Of a stretch of 64,000 nucleotides of DNA, positions 19,188 to 32,486 are shown in pieces (within the stretch, counting starts at the first letter, position 1; each line of letters opens with the position of its first letter). The translations under genes and the position numbers were made by a program. The notes under the pieces are model-generated. The model had not been told where the DNA came from. It did not search any database and saw nothing but the letters and a program-made list of their open reading frames with translations. The DNA comes from Lepturacanthus savala (lineage: Eukaryota; Chordata; Actinopteri; Scombriformes; Trichiuridae), in the NCBI GenBank assembly GCA_030544235.1, contig CM060464.1, positions 38,519,186 through 38,583,185 on the forward strand, read 5' to 3'.

Positions 19188-22100
19188 TTTGGGAATGTTA
19201 ACGAAGAACATATCCCGCGGAACCCTCCACGGGAATCCGCAGTTTGGTGATATGAACACCGGGTTGCACTCCGCTTGAACTTAGTGATGTCCAATACTAC
19301 TGGTTCCTATAGTGGATAGAAAAGGGGGAGGTGGGGAGGGGGATATTTGTTAGTTTCTTGTTCTAGGGATTCGAATTGTAATTGGTGTTTTATAATTGTG
19401 TCTCCAAGTGGAGGAATCAGGAGGGAGAGCAGCCAAGCAGCAGAGGATGGCCTCTTCGCGGCAGCCGAGCTGACCACGGCTCAACTGAAGTCCGACCGGA
19501 TGTCCCATAAAACAAGGAAACTAATTGAATCTGTATTTATTATTATGTTATTATAATCTCCAAGTATAAAGGAATCAGGAGAGAGATCAGAGCAGTTAAA
19601 GAGGAGACCCTCTTCGCGGCCGCCCGGCTAACCGCAGCCTGATTGAAGTCCAACCTGATGTCCCCTAATACAAGGGGATATTTTAATTTGGTTTAATATT
19701 TAGGTTTAATATTTGGGGTCGGGTTAAGGTTAGATTAAAATTGTTATAGGGTGGGAATGGGATTAGGGTTAAGGTTAGTCGTTGGGGTCTAGTTCAGGGT
19801 TAAGTTTAGGTTAAGATTAAATTTAGGTTAAGGTTAGTAGTTGGGGTTAAACTAAGGGTTAAGTTTAGGGTCAAAGTGGAAACTAGGGTTAAGATTAGGT
19901 TTGAGGTTGGGATTAGCGTTAAGGTCCGTAGTTAGGGTTAGGGATTAAGGTTAGGGCCTAGTTAGGGGTTAAGGTTAGGGTTATAGTTAGGGTTAGGGCC
20001 TAGTTAAGGGTGAAGTTTAGGGTTAGGGGCTAGGGGTTAAGGTTAGGGTTGTAGTTAGGGTTAGGGCCTATTAAAGGGTTAAGTTTAGGGTTAGGGGCTA
20101 GGGGTTAAGGTTAGGTTTATAGTTAGGGTTGGGGCCTAGTTAAGGGTTAAGTTTAGGGTTAGGGCCTAGTTAAGGGTTAAGTTTAGGGTTAGTGGTTAGG
20201 GTCTAATTAGGGGTTAAGATTAGGGTTATGGTTAGGGTCTAGTTGAGGGGTTAAGTTTAGGTTAAGTGTTTAGGGCCTAGGTAAGGGTTAAGGTTAGGTT
20301 TAGGGCTCGGATTAGGGTTATGTTTAGCAATTAGGGCCTAGTGAGGCGTTAAGGTTAGGGATTAAGTTTAGTTTAAGGTTGGAGTTAAGTTTAGGAATTG
20401 GGCCTATGTAAGTATTAAGGTTAAAGGTGGGCTGAAGGGTGGTGGGAGAGGTGTTGGGTGAGTGCTTTTGACTGTGCTTATGTAACTTGCCAATTACAAT
20501 TGGACTTCCTGTAAAAATAAATGGAATCATTATAGAGGTCAAAGGTCGACGACGAAAAAAATGGTCGGAAAAACGAGGAAATTAATGTAATTGTTTATAG
20601 GAAGGAGAAGGGAGATTGAGATATTAATTTAGAGTTTTAGGAAATATATTAAAGGCTGCTAAGCCTCATATTTAGTGCTATAATAAGCTGATATTATAAG
20701 GCCTTTCTAAGGTTTGGGGGCAGTAAAGTAAAGGTGTTTTTAGAGAAGCTAAATTTGGGTACACATCATCAGTAGTCACCTCAGGGTCAAGCGGGTGTTT
20801 CGGCCATGAAACTAGACACCCTAACCTGAGGCTGGCCCACCAGGGGTGATCAAATCCCTGGTGTGTGTCCCTCGTGTCAATTGGTTTTTTGAATAAAGTT
20901 TTATTTTATAAAGCTGTTTTTATATCTATTTTGTAGTTCCTAGTTTAGGTGACCCTAGACATATATCTAATTTGAGGAGGGAGGGAGAAAATAAAAGGCG
21001 AGCGAGCGGTTGTCGGCGCGAGAGCGAAAAAACGGGCGTGCTAAAGGGACTAGCTATCCTACAAGGGGTCCCCCCGAGAGATGATCAGGACCAGCCCCGA
21101 CAGAGCGGTGCCTTCCTGGCCATCCCCAGGGATCGAGGAAACAGAGCCAGCCGCACTGAAGTGCTGCCTCCCTGCTCCCTCTGGGATTCCCAAGAGGTAT
21201 TGGTTAGTGATCCCTGTACTCCATACACCGCACAGTCCCAGGGATCAGGAAATGAAAGCTATTTTGAAAAATTCAGTTTGTGTTTTTTATTATTTTTTTA
21301 TTTATTTTAAGTTTAATTATTTTTATTATATGTGTAGTGTAAGATGTGCTGTTGTATGGGTGGGGCTACCCCCCATAGAAAATTTGGCTACAATTAAGGT
21401 CCTGAAGCCAGGGACCACCACATCCTGCGTGCATTGTCTCTATTGAGACGCAAGGAGGGCTGCATACTTACCACCATGTACAGGTCACCGCTGGGGCCAG
21501 CTGGACTGACCTGTACATGGCCAGCGAATTGTTTGATGTGGGGAATTTTAGAGGGGGTCATTAAACTGAGGATCTATGTGAGTGAGGGTGTCGGACCGAA
21601 ATATTTAATTTTAAGAGAGGGTTTGTGAAATGTGTAAAATTTGAATTAGGGGGTTAAATTCAGTGTGGGAGTGAAGGAATTTTTCAAAATTTCAAAGCGG
21701 TTTGGAATATATAGCGATTTTTAGGATTTTAGAGGAGAAGAGGGGCATTGTGGGAAATGCGAATAAGGAAGTAATAATATATGTGAATATCTTTGGGTCT
21801 GTAGGTCTGAGTAATTTCAATTAAGGTTTGAATCGGAGGTGAGGGAGGATAGAAAAAAGTATTAAGTATTAAAGTGTATTATATGATTAAGAATTAATAA
21901 TAAACGTAATAACGACATTAATTAACTAAATTAAACCTGGATTGGAGAATTGGGTGTAGTTAAGTGATTAGAACGGTGTTGTGATACTATTTTGTATTAT
22001 GTGGGGTAGTGAAGTAACTTAGTGGAAGGTCAAATTGAACCCATGACCTTTGACCTTTAGGCCCAATTCAGTATAGTTAGTTTATATTATTATTAAGTAA

Positions 22101-22847
22101 ATTTATAAAAAAAGGGGGGGAAATTTTAATATATAAAGTTTACAGGTTGTTATTTGTGTTAAGGTTGTGTTATTGATGGTAATAATAAAAAAAACATTTT
22201 TATCTAACTATTAAAATTTAATAATTATTGTTGAAAGCGGGCTGTCGTGGGAATTGAACATTTAATTATGTGGTATTTTTTTATATGGGGGGAATAGAAG
22301 GTCAGTTTCTGAACATGACCTTTGACCTTTTACTCATTTTTCTATTATATTCAATATATATTATTAGATTTATTTATAAGGGTGGGTTTTAAGCATTATA
22401 TTAACAGTGTATAGTTTGTGTCTATTGTTGTATTATTCTATATAAAAGTAATATTAAATTTGTAATAATATTATCAATAATGATCATTCAGAAGGGGCCT
22501 GGTCGGTGGGGATGGAATATTAAGAAATTTAAATGTTGATGGACTGTTTAAATGAGGAGAATTTGGAATATAATTGATATTTAGAACAAGGAACTAAGTA
22601 AGGAGGGACGAAGGGATAGGGGGAATCTATCTCTTACTCCAGGAGAGTGGAGTGGATAGGAAAAAAAATAGAAATAGGAGCCATATCGGTCCTATTTGGG
22701 GAGACTGTTGGCTACTGTGAAAGGGATCACAGTAGTAACAGGAATGCACCTGGTGGTTCTGAAGTAAATTTACAACAGGGTCTGGTGCGGCAGAGCGGGT
22801 TTAGTAGATGTAACAGACATCATAAGCAAGGTTTTGGCAGGAAAAGG
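19188..22847. repeat. Family C subtelomeric unit, copy C2 (3660 bp)
   Basis: Tandem copy of C1. I noticed no difference in the stretches compared. Confidence 0.92.
20757..20871 (+). ncRNA. Three-way-junction segment, C2
   Basis: Copy of C1, all stems intact. Confidence 0.6.
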
Positions 22848-24123
22848 TTTGGGAATGTTAACGAAGAACATATCCCGCGGAACCCTCCACGGGAATCCGC
22901 AGTTTGGTGATATGAACACCGGGTTGCACTCCGCTTGAACTTAGTGATGTCCAATACTACTGGTTCCTATAGTGGATAGAAAAGGGGGAGGTGGGGAGGG
23001 GGATATTTGTTAGTTTCTTGTTCTAGGGATTCGAATTGTAATTGGTGTTTTATAATTGTGTCTCCAAGTGGAGGAATCAGGAGGGAGAGCAGCCAAGCAG
23101 CAGAGGATGGCCTCTTCGCGGCAGCCGAGCTGACCACGGCTCAACTGAAGTCCGACCGGATGTCCCATAAAACAAGGAAACTAATTGGATCTGTATTTAT
23201 TATTGTGTTATTATAATCTCCAAGTATAAAGGAATCAGGAGAGAGATCAGAGCAGTAAAAGAGGAGACCCTCTTCGCGGCCGCCCGGCTAACCGCAGCCT
23301 GATTGAAGTCCAACCTGATGTCCGATATCCCAAGGTGATTGATTAAATTGGTGTTTATTACTATGTTGTTATGATCTCCAAGTATAAAGGAATCAAGAAG
23401 GAGAGCAGCTAAGCAGCAGAGGGTGGCCTCTTCGCGGCAGCCGAGCTGACCACGGCTCAACTGAAGTCCGACCGGATGTCCCATAAAACAAGGAAACTAA
23501 TTGGATCTGTATTAATTATTGTGTTATTATAATCTCCAAGTATAAAGGAATCAGGAGAGAGATCAGAGCAGTCAAAGAGGAGACCCTCTTCGCGGCCGCC
23601 CGGCTAACCGCAGCCTGATTGAAGTCCAACCTGATGTCCAATATCCCAAGGTGATTGATTAAATTGGTGTTTATTACAATGTTATCATAATCTCAATGTA
23701 GTTAGTTTAGGGTTAAGATTAGTCGTTAGGGCCTAGTTGAGGGATAAATTTGGGTTACGGTTAGAATTAAGGTTAGGGTTAGAAGTTAGGGCTCAGTTAA
23801 GGGTTAAGTTTTGGGGTTAAAGTGAAAATTAAGGTTAAGGTTAGGTTTAAGGTGGAGATTAGGGTTATGATTAGGGGTTAGGGCCTAGTTAGGGGTTAGG
23901 GTTAGATTTAGGGTTATGGTTAGGACCTAGTCAGAGGTTAAGATAAGGGTTATGGTTAGTAGTTAGGGACTAGTTAGGGGTTAAGGTTAGGGTTATAGTT
24001 AGGGTTAGGGCCTAGTTAGGGGTTAAGGTTAGGTTAGGGGTTAGTTAAGGGTTAGGGTTAGCAGTTAAGGTCTAGTTAGGGGTTAAGGTTAGGGCCTAGT
24101 TAGGGGTTAAATTTAGGGTTATG
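22848..24123. repeat. Hybrid of a third C unit and unit G sequence
   Basis: Starts as family C, then within the module A tail (about 23165-23186) becomes identical to unit G: 23171 onward matches 14231 onward at a constant offset of 8940. Four modules start at 23061, 23217, 23375 and 23533, and the degenerate array is about 23695-24123. This looks like recombination between modules. Confidence 0.85.
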
Positions 24124-24516
24124 GTTAGGGTTAGGGTCAGGGTTAGGGTTAGGGTTAGGGTTAGGGTTAGGGTTAGGGTTAGGGTTAGGGTTAGGGTTAG
24201 GGTTAGGGTTAGGGTTAGGGTTAGGGTTAGGTTAGGGTTAGGGTTAGGGTTAGGGTTAGGGTTAGGGTTAGGGTTAGGGTTAGGGTTAGGGTTAGGGTTA
24301 GGGTTAGGGTTAGGGTTAGGGTTAGGGGTTAGGGGTTAGGGTTAGGGTTAGGGTTAGGGTTAGGGTTAGGGTTAGGGTTAGGGTTAGGGTTAGGGTTAGG
24401 GTTAGGGTTAGGGTTAGGGTTAGGGTTAGGGTTAGGGGTTAGGGGTTAGGGTTAGGGTTAGGGTTAGGGTTAGGGTTAGGGTTAGGGTTAGGGTTAGGGT
24501 TAGGGTTAGGGTTAGG
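24124..24516 (+). repeat. Telomeric TTAGGG array T5
   Basis: About 393 bp. Its left flank is the same as that of T4, but the array is longer. The right edge again reads TTAGGTTTGGGAATGTTAACG, here beginning family D. Confidence 0.97.
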
Positions 24517-26430
24517 TTTGGGAATGTTAACGAGGAACATATCCCGTGGAACCCTCTACGGGAAGCCACAGTTTGGGTGATATGAACACCGAATTGCACT
24601 CTCCTTGAGACTTATAATGTCCACCACCACTGTTTCCTAAAGTGGATAGAAAAGGGAGAGGTGGGGGGGATTTGTTAGTTCCTTGTTCTAAGGATTCAAA
24701 TTGTAATTGGTTGTTATTACTATGTTATAATAATCTCCAAGTATAAAGGAATCAGGAAGGAGAGCAGTCAAGCAGCAGAGGAGGATCTCTTCGCGGCAGC
24801 CGAGCTGACCACGGCTCAACTGAAGTCCGACCGGATGTCCAATAACACAAGGTGATCGATTGATTCTATGTTTATTGCTATGTTATTATAATTTCCAAGT
24901 ATCAAGGAATCCAGAGGGACCTTGTTCTCATTCCTCATGAGAAGCCAAGCAGCAGAGGAGGGCCTCTTCGCGGCAGCCGAGCTGACCACGGCTCAACTTA
25001 AGTCCAATCGGATGTTCCATAACACAAGGAAGTTAATTAAATCTATATTTATTACTATGTTATTATAATCTCCAAGTATAAAGGAATCAAGAGGGAGAGC
25101 AGCTAAGCAGCAGAGGAGGACCTCTTCGCGGCAGCCGAGCTGACCACGGCTCAACTGAAGTCCGACCGGATGTCCCATAAAACAAGGAAATTAGTTGAAT
25201 CTATATTTATTATTTATTATTGTTATTATAATCTCCAAGTAAAAAGGAATCAGGAGAGAGATCAGAGCAGTTAAAGAGGAGACCCTCTTCGCGGCCGCCC
25301 GGCTAACCGCAGCCTGATTGAAGTCCAACCTGATGTCCCCTAATACAAGGGGATATTTTAATTTGGTTTAATATTTAGGTTTAATATTTGGGGTCGGGTT
25401 AAGGTTAGATTAAAATTGTTATAGGGTGGGAATGGGATTGGGGTTAAGGTTAGTCGTTGGGGTCTAGTTCAGGGTTAAGTTTAGGTTAAGATTAAATTTA
25501 GGTTAAGGTTAGTAGTTGGGGTTAAACTAAGGGTTAAGTTTAGGGTCAAAGTGGAAACTAGGGTTAAGATTAGGTTTGAGGTTGGGATTAGCGTTAAGGT
25601 CCGTAGTTAGGGTTAGGGATTAAGGTTAGGGCCTAGTTAGGGGTTAAGGTTAGGGTTATAGTTAGGGTTAGGGCCTAGTTAAGGGTGAAGTTTAGGGTTA
25701 GGGGCTAGGGGTTAAGGTTAGGGTTGTAGTTAGGGTTAGGGCCTATTAAAGGGTTAAGTTTAGGGTTAGGGGCTAGGGGTTAAGGTTAGGTTTATAGTTA
25801 GGGTTGGGGCCTAGTTAAGGGTTAAGTTTAGGGTTAGGGCCTAGTAAAGGGTTAAGTTTAGGGTTAGTGGTTAGGGTCTAATTAGGGGTTAAGATTAGGG
25901 TTATGGTTAGGGTCTAGTTGAGGGGTTAAGTTTAGGTTAAGTGTTTAGGGCCTAGGTAAGGGTTAAGGTTAGGTTTAGGGCTCGGATTAGGGTTATGTTT
26001 AGCAATTAGGGCCTAGTGAGGCGTTAAGGTTAGGGATTAAGTTTAGTTTAAGGTTGGAGTTAAGTTTAGGAATTGGGCCTATGTAAGTATTAAGGTTAAA
26101 GGTGGGCTGAAGGGTGGTGGGAGAGGTGTTGGGTGAGTGCTTTTGACTGTGCTTATGTAACTTGCCAATTACAATTGGACTTCCTGTAAAAATAAATGGA
26201 ATCATTATAGAGGTCAAAGGTCGACGACGAAAAAATGGTCGGAAAAACGAGGAAATTAATGTAATTGTTTATAGGAAGGAGAAGGGAGATTGGGATATTA
26301 ATTTAGAGTTTTAGGAAATATATTAAAGGCTGCTAAGCCTCATATTTAGTGCTATAATAAGCTGATATTATAAGGCCTTTCTAAGGTTTGGGGGCAGTAA
26401 AGTAAAGGTGTTTTTAGAGAAGCTAAATTT

Positions 26431-26545
26431 GGGTACACATCATCAGTAGTCACCTCAGGGTCAAACGGGTGTTTCGGCCATGAAACTAGACACCCTAACC
26501 TGAGGCTGGCCCACCAGGGGTGATCAAATCCCTGGTGTGTGTCCC
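26431..26545 (+). ncRNA. Three-way-junction segment, D1
   Basis: Differs from A and C by one unpaired base (TCAAACGGG instead of TCAAGCGGG) between P2 and the inner hairpin. No stem is affected. Confidence 0.6.
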
Positions 26546-27136
26546 TCGTGTCAATTGGTTTTTTGAATAAAGTTTTATTTTATAAAGCTGTTTTTATATC
26601 TATTTTGTAGTTCCTAGTTTAGGTGACCCTAGACATATATCTAATTTGAGGAGGGAGGGAGAAAATAAAAGGCGAGCGAGCGGTTGTCGGCGCGAGAGCG
26701 AAAAAACGGGCGTGCTAAAGGGACTAGCTATCCTACAAGGGGTCCCCCCGAGAGATGATCAGGACCAGCCCCGACAGAGCGGTGCCTTCCTGGCCATCCC
26801 CAGGGATCGAGGAAACAGAGCCAGCCGCACTGAAGTGCTGCCTCCCTGCTCCCTCTGGGATTCCCAAGAGGTATTGATTATGATCCCTGTACTCCATACA
26901 CCGCACAGTCCCAGGGATCAGGAAATGAAAGCTATTTTGAAAAATTCAGTTTGTGTTTTTTATTATTTTTTTATTTATTTTAAGTTTAATTATTTTTATT
27001 ATATGTGTAGTGTAAGATGTGCTGTTGTATGGGTGGGGCTACCCCCCATAGAAAATTTGGCTACAATTAAGGTCCTGAAGCCAGGGACCACCACATCCTG
27101 CGTGCATTGTCTCTATTGAGACGCAAGGAGGGCTGC

Positions 27137-27194
27137 ATACTTACCGCCATGTACAGGTCACCGCTGGGGCCAGCTGGACTGACCCGTACATGGC
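27137..27194 (-). promoter_or_regulatory. Minus-strand splice-donor motif and hairpin, D1
   Basis: Same variant as A1. Further D copies begin at 31122, 35107, 39092 and 43077. Confidence 0.45.
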
Positions 27195-28320
27195 CAGCGA
27201 ATTGTTTAGTGTGGGGAATTTTAGAGGGGGTCATTAAATTGAAGGTCTAGGTGAGTGAGGGTGTTGGACTGAAATATATTTTTATTTTTTTACGAGAGGG
27301 TTTGTGAATTGTGTATAGAATGGATTAGGAGGCTAAGTTAAATGTGGGAGCGAAAGAATTTTTCAAAAATTTAAAGCGGTTTGGGAGATATAAAGATTTT
27401 TAGGATTTGTAGAGGGGAAGAGCGGCATTGTGGGAAATCCGAATCAGGAAGTAGTAATTTATGTGAGTATCTGGGGTCTGTAAGTCTGTTTAACTTCAAA
27501 TAAAGTTTGAATTGGAGGTGAGGGGGGATAGAAAAGGGTACTAGGATTATACTGTTTTATCTTATTGAGAGGATATAATAATTTTAATAATGAGTTCAAT
27601 TAAATTTAATCTGTATTCTGGAAAGGTTGTAGTTAAGTGATTATAATAGTTAATGTGTGGTGGTATTACATATTTTGGGGAGTAATAAAGTAGGTGGTTG
27701 AAGGTCAGATTTTAAAAATGTGACCTTTGACCTTTTACTCTTAATTTGAAATAAAGTTAGTTAAGGTTGTTATTAATTTAATTAATAAGGATGGGGAATT
27801 ATTATATTAGGTTGACAGGGTTTAAATTATGTTAATGTTGTGTTATTCTATAAGATGATCATAATAATAGTAAAACATTTTGAACGTTTATTTAAGGTTT
27901 TAATTTTGTTATTAATGATAAGATTAATAAATATTTCAGAAGGGTCTTGTCAGTGGAAAGGGAATATTTAGTTATGGGGTAATATTCTATTTGGTTACGG
28001 TAGAAGGTCAAGTTGGAAATTGACCTTTGACCTTTTAAACCCTATTCCATTCTAATTGAAATCAACTATATTATTGAATATTTTATTAAAATGGGTTTGT
28101 TTTAATCTTATGTTCATAGTGTTTTAATTTTGTTGTGTTTATTCTATATAGTAATAACAATAATTAATAATAATGACAATATTAAAAGGGCCTAGTTGGT
28201 GGGAATAGAATCTTAAGTGATTAAATTGGTTATGGGATTAGGTTAATGAGGAAAATTTGGAATGTAATTTGTATTTAGATCAAGGAACTAAGTAAGAAGG
28301 GACGAAGGGATAGGGGGAAT

Positions 28321-28434
28321 CTATCTCATCCTCCAACAGGGTGGAGTGGATAGATAAAAATAAGAAAAAGGGCCAATGTTGGTCCTATTTGGGGAGACTG
28401 TTGGCTACTGTGAAAGGGATCACAGTAGTAACAG
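28321..28434. other. Chain of three hairpins, D1
   Basis: H1 CTATC/GATAG with inner CTCC/GGAG; H2 AGGGCC/GGTCCT; H3 CTACTGTG/CACAGTAG inside CTGTT/AACAG. Further D copies start at 32306, 36291, 40276 and 44261. Confidence 0.6.
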
Positions 28435-28501
28435 GAAATAAAAGGGGTTCGGAGTAGTAGGTGTAACAGACATAATAAGGCAAGGTTCCGGCAGGGAAAG
28501 G

Positions 28502-31500
28502 TTTGGGAATGTTAACGAGGAACATATCCCGTGGAACCCTCTACGGGAAGCCACAGTTTGGGTGATATGAACACCGAATTGCACTCTCCTTGAGACTTAT
28601 AATGTCCACCACCACTGTTTCCTAAAGTGGATAGAAAAGGGAGAGGTGGGGGGGATTTGTTAGTTCCTTGTTCTAAGGATTCAAATTGTAATTGGTTGTT
28701 ATTACTATGTTATAATAATCTCCAAGTATAAAGGAATCAGGAAGGAGAGCAGTCAAGCAGCAGAGGAGGATCTCTTCGCGGCAGCCGAGCTGACCACGGC
28801 TCAACTGAAGTCCGACCGGATGTCCAATAACACAAGGTGATCGATTGATTCTATGTTTATTGCTATGTTATTATAATTTCCAAGTATCAAGGAATCCAGA
28901 GGGACCTTGTTCTCATTCCTCATGAGAAGCCAAGCAGCAGAGGAGGGCCTCTTCGCGGCAGCCGAGCTGACCACGGCTCAACTTAAGTCCAATCGGATGT
29001 TCCATAACACAAGGAAGTTAATTAAATCTATATTTATTACTATGTTATTATAATCTCCAAGTATAAAGGAATCAAGAGGGAGAGCAGCTAAGCAGCAGAG
29101 GAGGACCTCTTCGCGGCAGCCGAGCTGACCACGGCTCAACTGAAGTCCGACCGGATGTCCCATAAAACAAGGAAATTAGTTGAATCTATATTTATTATTT
29201 ATTATTGTTATTATAATCTCCAAGTAAAAAGGAATCAGGAGAGAGATCAGAGCAGTTAAAGAGGAGACCCTCTTCGCGGCCGCCCGGCTAACCGCAGCCT
29301 GATTGAAGTCCAACCTGATGTCCCCTAATACAAGGGGATATTTTAATTTGGTTTAATATTTAGGTTTAATATTTGGGGTCGGGTTAAGGTTAGATTAAAA
29401 TTGTTATAGGGTGGGAATGGGATTGGGGTTAAGGTTAGTCGTTGGGGTCTAGTTCAGGGTTAAGTTTAGGTTAAGATTAAATTTAGGTTAAGGTTAGTAG
29501 TTGGGGTTAAACTAAGGGTTAAGTTTAGGGTCAAAGTGGAAACTAGGGTTAAGATTAGGTTTGAGGTTGGGATTAGCGTTAAGGTCCGTAGTTAGGGTTA
29601 GGGATTAAGGTTAGGGCCTAGTTAGGGGTTAAGGTTAGGGTTATAGTTAGGGTTAGGGCCTAGTTAAGGGTGAAGTTTAGGGTTAGGGGCTAGGGGTTAA
29701 GGTTAGGGTTGTAGTTAGGGTTAGGGCCTATTAAAGGGTTAAGTTTAGGGTTAGGGGCTAGGGGTTAAGGTTAGGTTTATAGTTAGGGTTGGGGCCTAGT
29801 TAAGGGTTAAGTTTAGGGTTAGGGCCTAGTAAAGGGTTAAGTTTAGGGTTAGTGGTTAGGGTCTAATTAGGGGTTAAGATTAGGGTTATGGTTAGGGTCT
29901 AGTTGAGGGGTTAAGTTTAGGTTAAGTGTTTAGGGCCTAGGTAAGGGTTAAGGTTAGGTTTAGGGCTCGGATTAGGGTTATGTTTAGCAATTAGGGCCTA
30001 GTGAGGCGTTAAGGTTAGGGATTAAGTTTAGTTTAAGGTTGGAGTTAAGTTTAGGAATTGGGCCTATGTAAGTATTAAGGTTAAAGGTGGGCTGAAGGGT
30101 GGTGGGAGAGGTGTTGGGTGAGTGCTTTTGACTGTGCTTATGTAACTTGCCAATTACAATTGGACTTCCTGTAAAAATAAATGGAATCATTATAGAGGTC
30201 AAAGGTCGACGACGAAAAAATGGTCGGAAAAACGAGGAAATTAATGTAATTGTTTATAGGAAGGAGAAGGGAGATTGGGATATTAATTTAGAGTTTTAGG
30301 AAATATATTAAAGGCTGCTAAGCCTCATATTTAGTGCTATAATAAGCTGATATTATAAGGCCTTTCTAAGGTTTGGGGGCAGTAAAGTAAAGGTGTTTTT
30401 AGAGAAGCTAAATTTGGGTACACATCATCAGTAGTCACCTCAGGGTCAAACGGGTGTTTCGGCCATGAAACTAGACACCCTAACCTGAGGCTGGCCCACC
30501 AGGGGTGATCAAATCCCTGGTGTGTGTCCCTCGTGTCAATTGGTTTTTTGAATAAAGTTTTATTTTATAAAGCTGTTTTTATATCTATTTTGTAGTTCCT
30601 AGTTTAGGTGACCCTAGACATATATCTAATTTGAGGAGGGAGGGAGAAAATAAAAGGCGAGCGAGCGGTTGTCGGCGCGAGAGCGAAAAAACGGGCGTGC
30701 TAAAGGGACTAGCTATCCTACAAGGGGTCCCCCCGAGAGATGATCAGGACCAGCCCCGACAGAGCGGTGCCTTCCTGGCCATCCCCAGGGATCGAGGAAA
30801 CAGAGCCAGCCGCACTGAAGTGCTGCCTCCCTGCTCCCTCTGGGATTCCCAAGAGGTATTGATTATGATCCCTGTACTCCATACACCGCACAGTCCCAGG
30901 GATCAGGAAATGAAAGCTATTTTGAAAAATTCAGTTTGTGTTTTTTATTATTTTTTTATTTATTTTAAGTTTAATTATTTTTATTATATGTGTAGTGTAA
31001 GATGTGCTGTTGTATGGGTGGGGCTACCCCCCATAGAAAATTTGGCTACAATTAAGGTCCTGAAGCCAGGGACCACCACATCCTGCGTGCATTGTCTCTA
31101 TTGAGACGCAAGGAGGGCTGCATACTTACCGCCATGTACAGGTCACCGCTGGGGCCAGCTGGACTGACCCGTACATGGCCAGCGAATTGTTTAGTGTGGG
31201 GAATTTTAGAGGGGGTCATTAAATTGAAGGTCTAGGTGAGTGAGGGTGTTGGACTGAAATATATTTTTATTTTTTTACGAGAGGGTTTGTGAATTGTGTA
31301 TAGAATGGATTAGGAGGCTAAGTTAAATGTGGGAGCGAAAGAATTTTTCAAAAATTTAAAGCGGTTTGGGAGATATAAAGATTTTTAGGATTTGTAGAGG
31401 GGAAGAGCGGCATTGTGGGAAATCCGAATCAGGAAGTAGTAATTTATGTGAGTATCTGGGGTCTGTAAGTCTGTTTAACTTCAAATAAAGTTTGAATTGG

Positions 31501-32486
31501 AGGTGAGGGGGGATAGAAAAGGGTACTAGGATTATACTGTTTTATCTTATTGAGAGGATATAATAATTTTAATAATGAGTTCAATTAAATTTAATCTGTA
31601 TTCTGGAAAGGTTGTAGTTAAGTGATTATAATAGTTAATGTGTGGTGGTATTACATATTTTGGGGAGTAATAAAGTAGGTGGTTGAAGGTCAGATTTTAA
31701 AAATGTGACCTTTGACCTTTTACTCTTAATTTGAAATAAAGTTAGTTAAGGTTGTTATTAATTTAATTAATAAGGATGGGGAATTATTATATTAGGTTGA
31801 CAGGGTTTAAATTATGTTAATGTTGTGTTATTCTATAAGATGATCATAATAATAGTAAAACATTTTGAACGTTTATTTAAGGTTTTAATTTTGTTATTAA
31901 TGATAAGATTAATAAATATTTCAGAAGGGTCTTGTCAGTGGAAAGGGAATATTTAGTTATGGGGTAATATTCTATTTGGTTACGGTAGAAGGTCAAGTTG
32001 GAAATTGACCTTTGACCTTTTAAACCCTATTCCATTCTAATTGAAATCAACTATATTATTGAATATTTTATTAAAATGGGTTTGTTTTAATCTTATGTTC
32101 ATAGTGTTTTAATTTTGTTGTGTTTATTCTATATAGTAATAACAATAATTAATAATAATGACAATATTAAAAGGGCCTAGTTGGTGGGAATAGAATCTTA
32201 AGTGATTAAATTGGTTATGGGATTAGGTTAATGAGGAAAATTTGGAATGTAATTTGTATTTAGATCAAGGAACTAAGTAAGAAGGGACGAAGGGATAGGG
32301 GGAATCTATCTCATCCTCCAACAGGGTGGAGTGGATAGATAAAAATAAGAAAAAGGGCCAATGTTGGTCCTATTTGGGGAGACTGTTGGCTACTGTGAAA
32401 GGGATCACAGTAGTAACAGGAAATAAAAGGGGTTCGGAGTAGTAGGTGTAACAGACATAATAAGGCAAGGTTCCGGCAGGGAAAGG
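28502..32486. repeat. Family D unit, copy D2
   Basis: Tandem copy of D1, same length. DR1 composites at 31706 and 32006. Confidence 0.93.
30416..30530 (+). ncRNA. Three-way-junction segment, D2
   Basis: Same variant as D1. Confidence 0.6.

Larger units (their letters stand above)
24517..28501. repeat. Family D subtelomeric unit, copy D1 (3985 bp)
   Basis: Modules run A-A-A-B (24734, 24892, 25069, 25232); the second A carries an insertion with TTCTCATTCCTCATGAGAA. Then come a degenerate array (about 25365-26100), three-way junction, CpG-rich segment (26652-26926), donor and hairpin, ZNF143-like motif (27424-27437), DR1 composites (27721-27733, 28021-28033) and hairpin chain (28321-28434). 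The region after about 27210 is clearly diverged from A and C. No gene seen. Confidence 0.93.
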
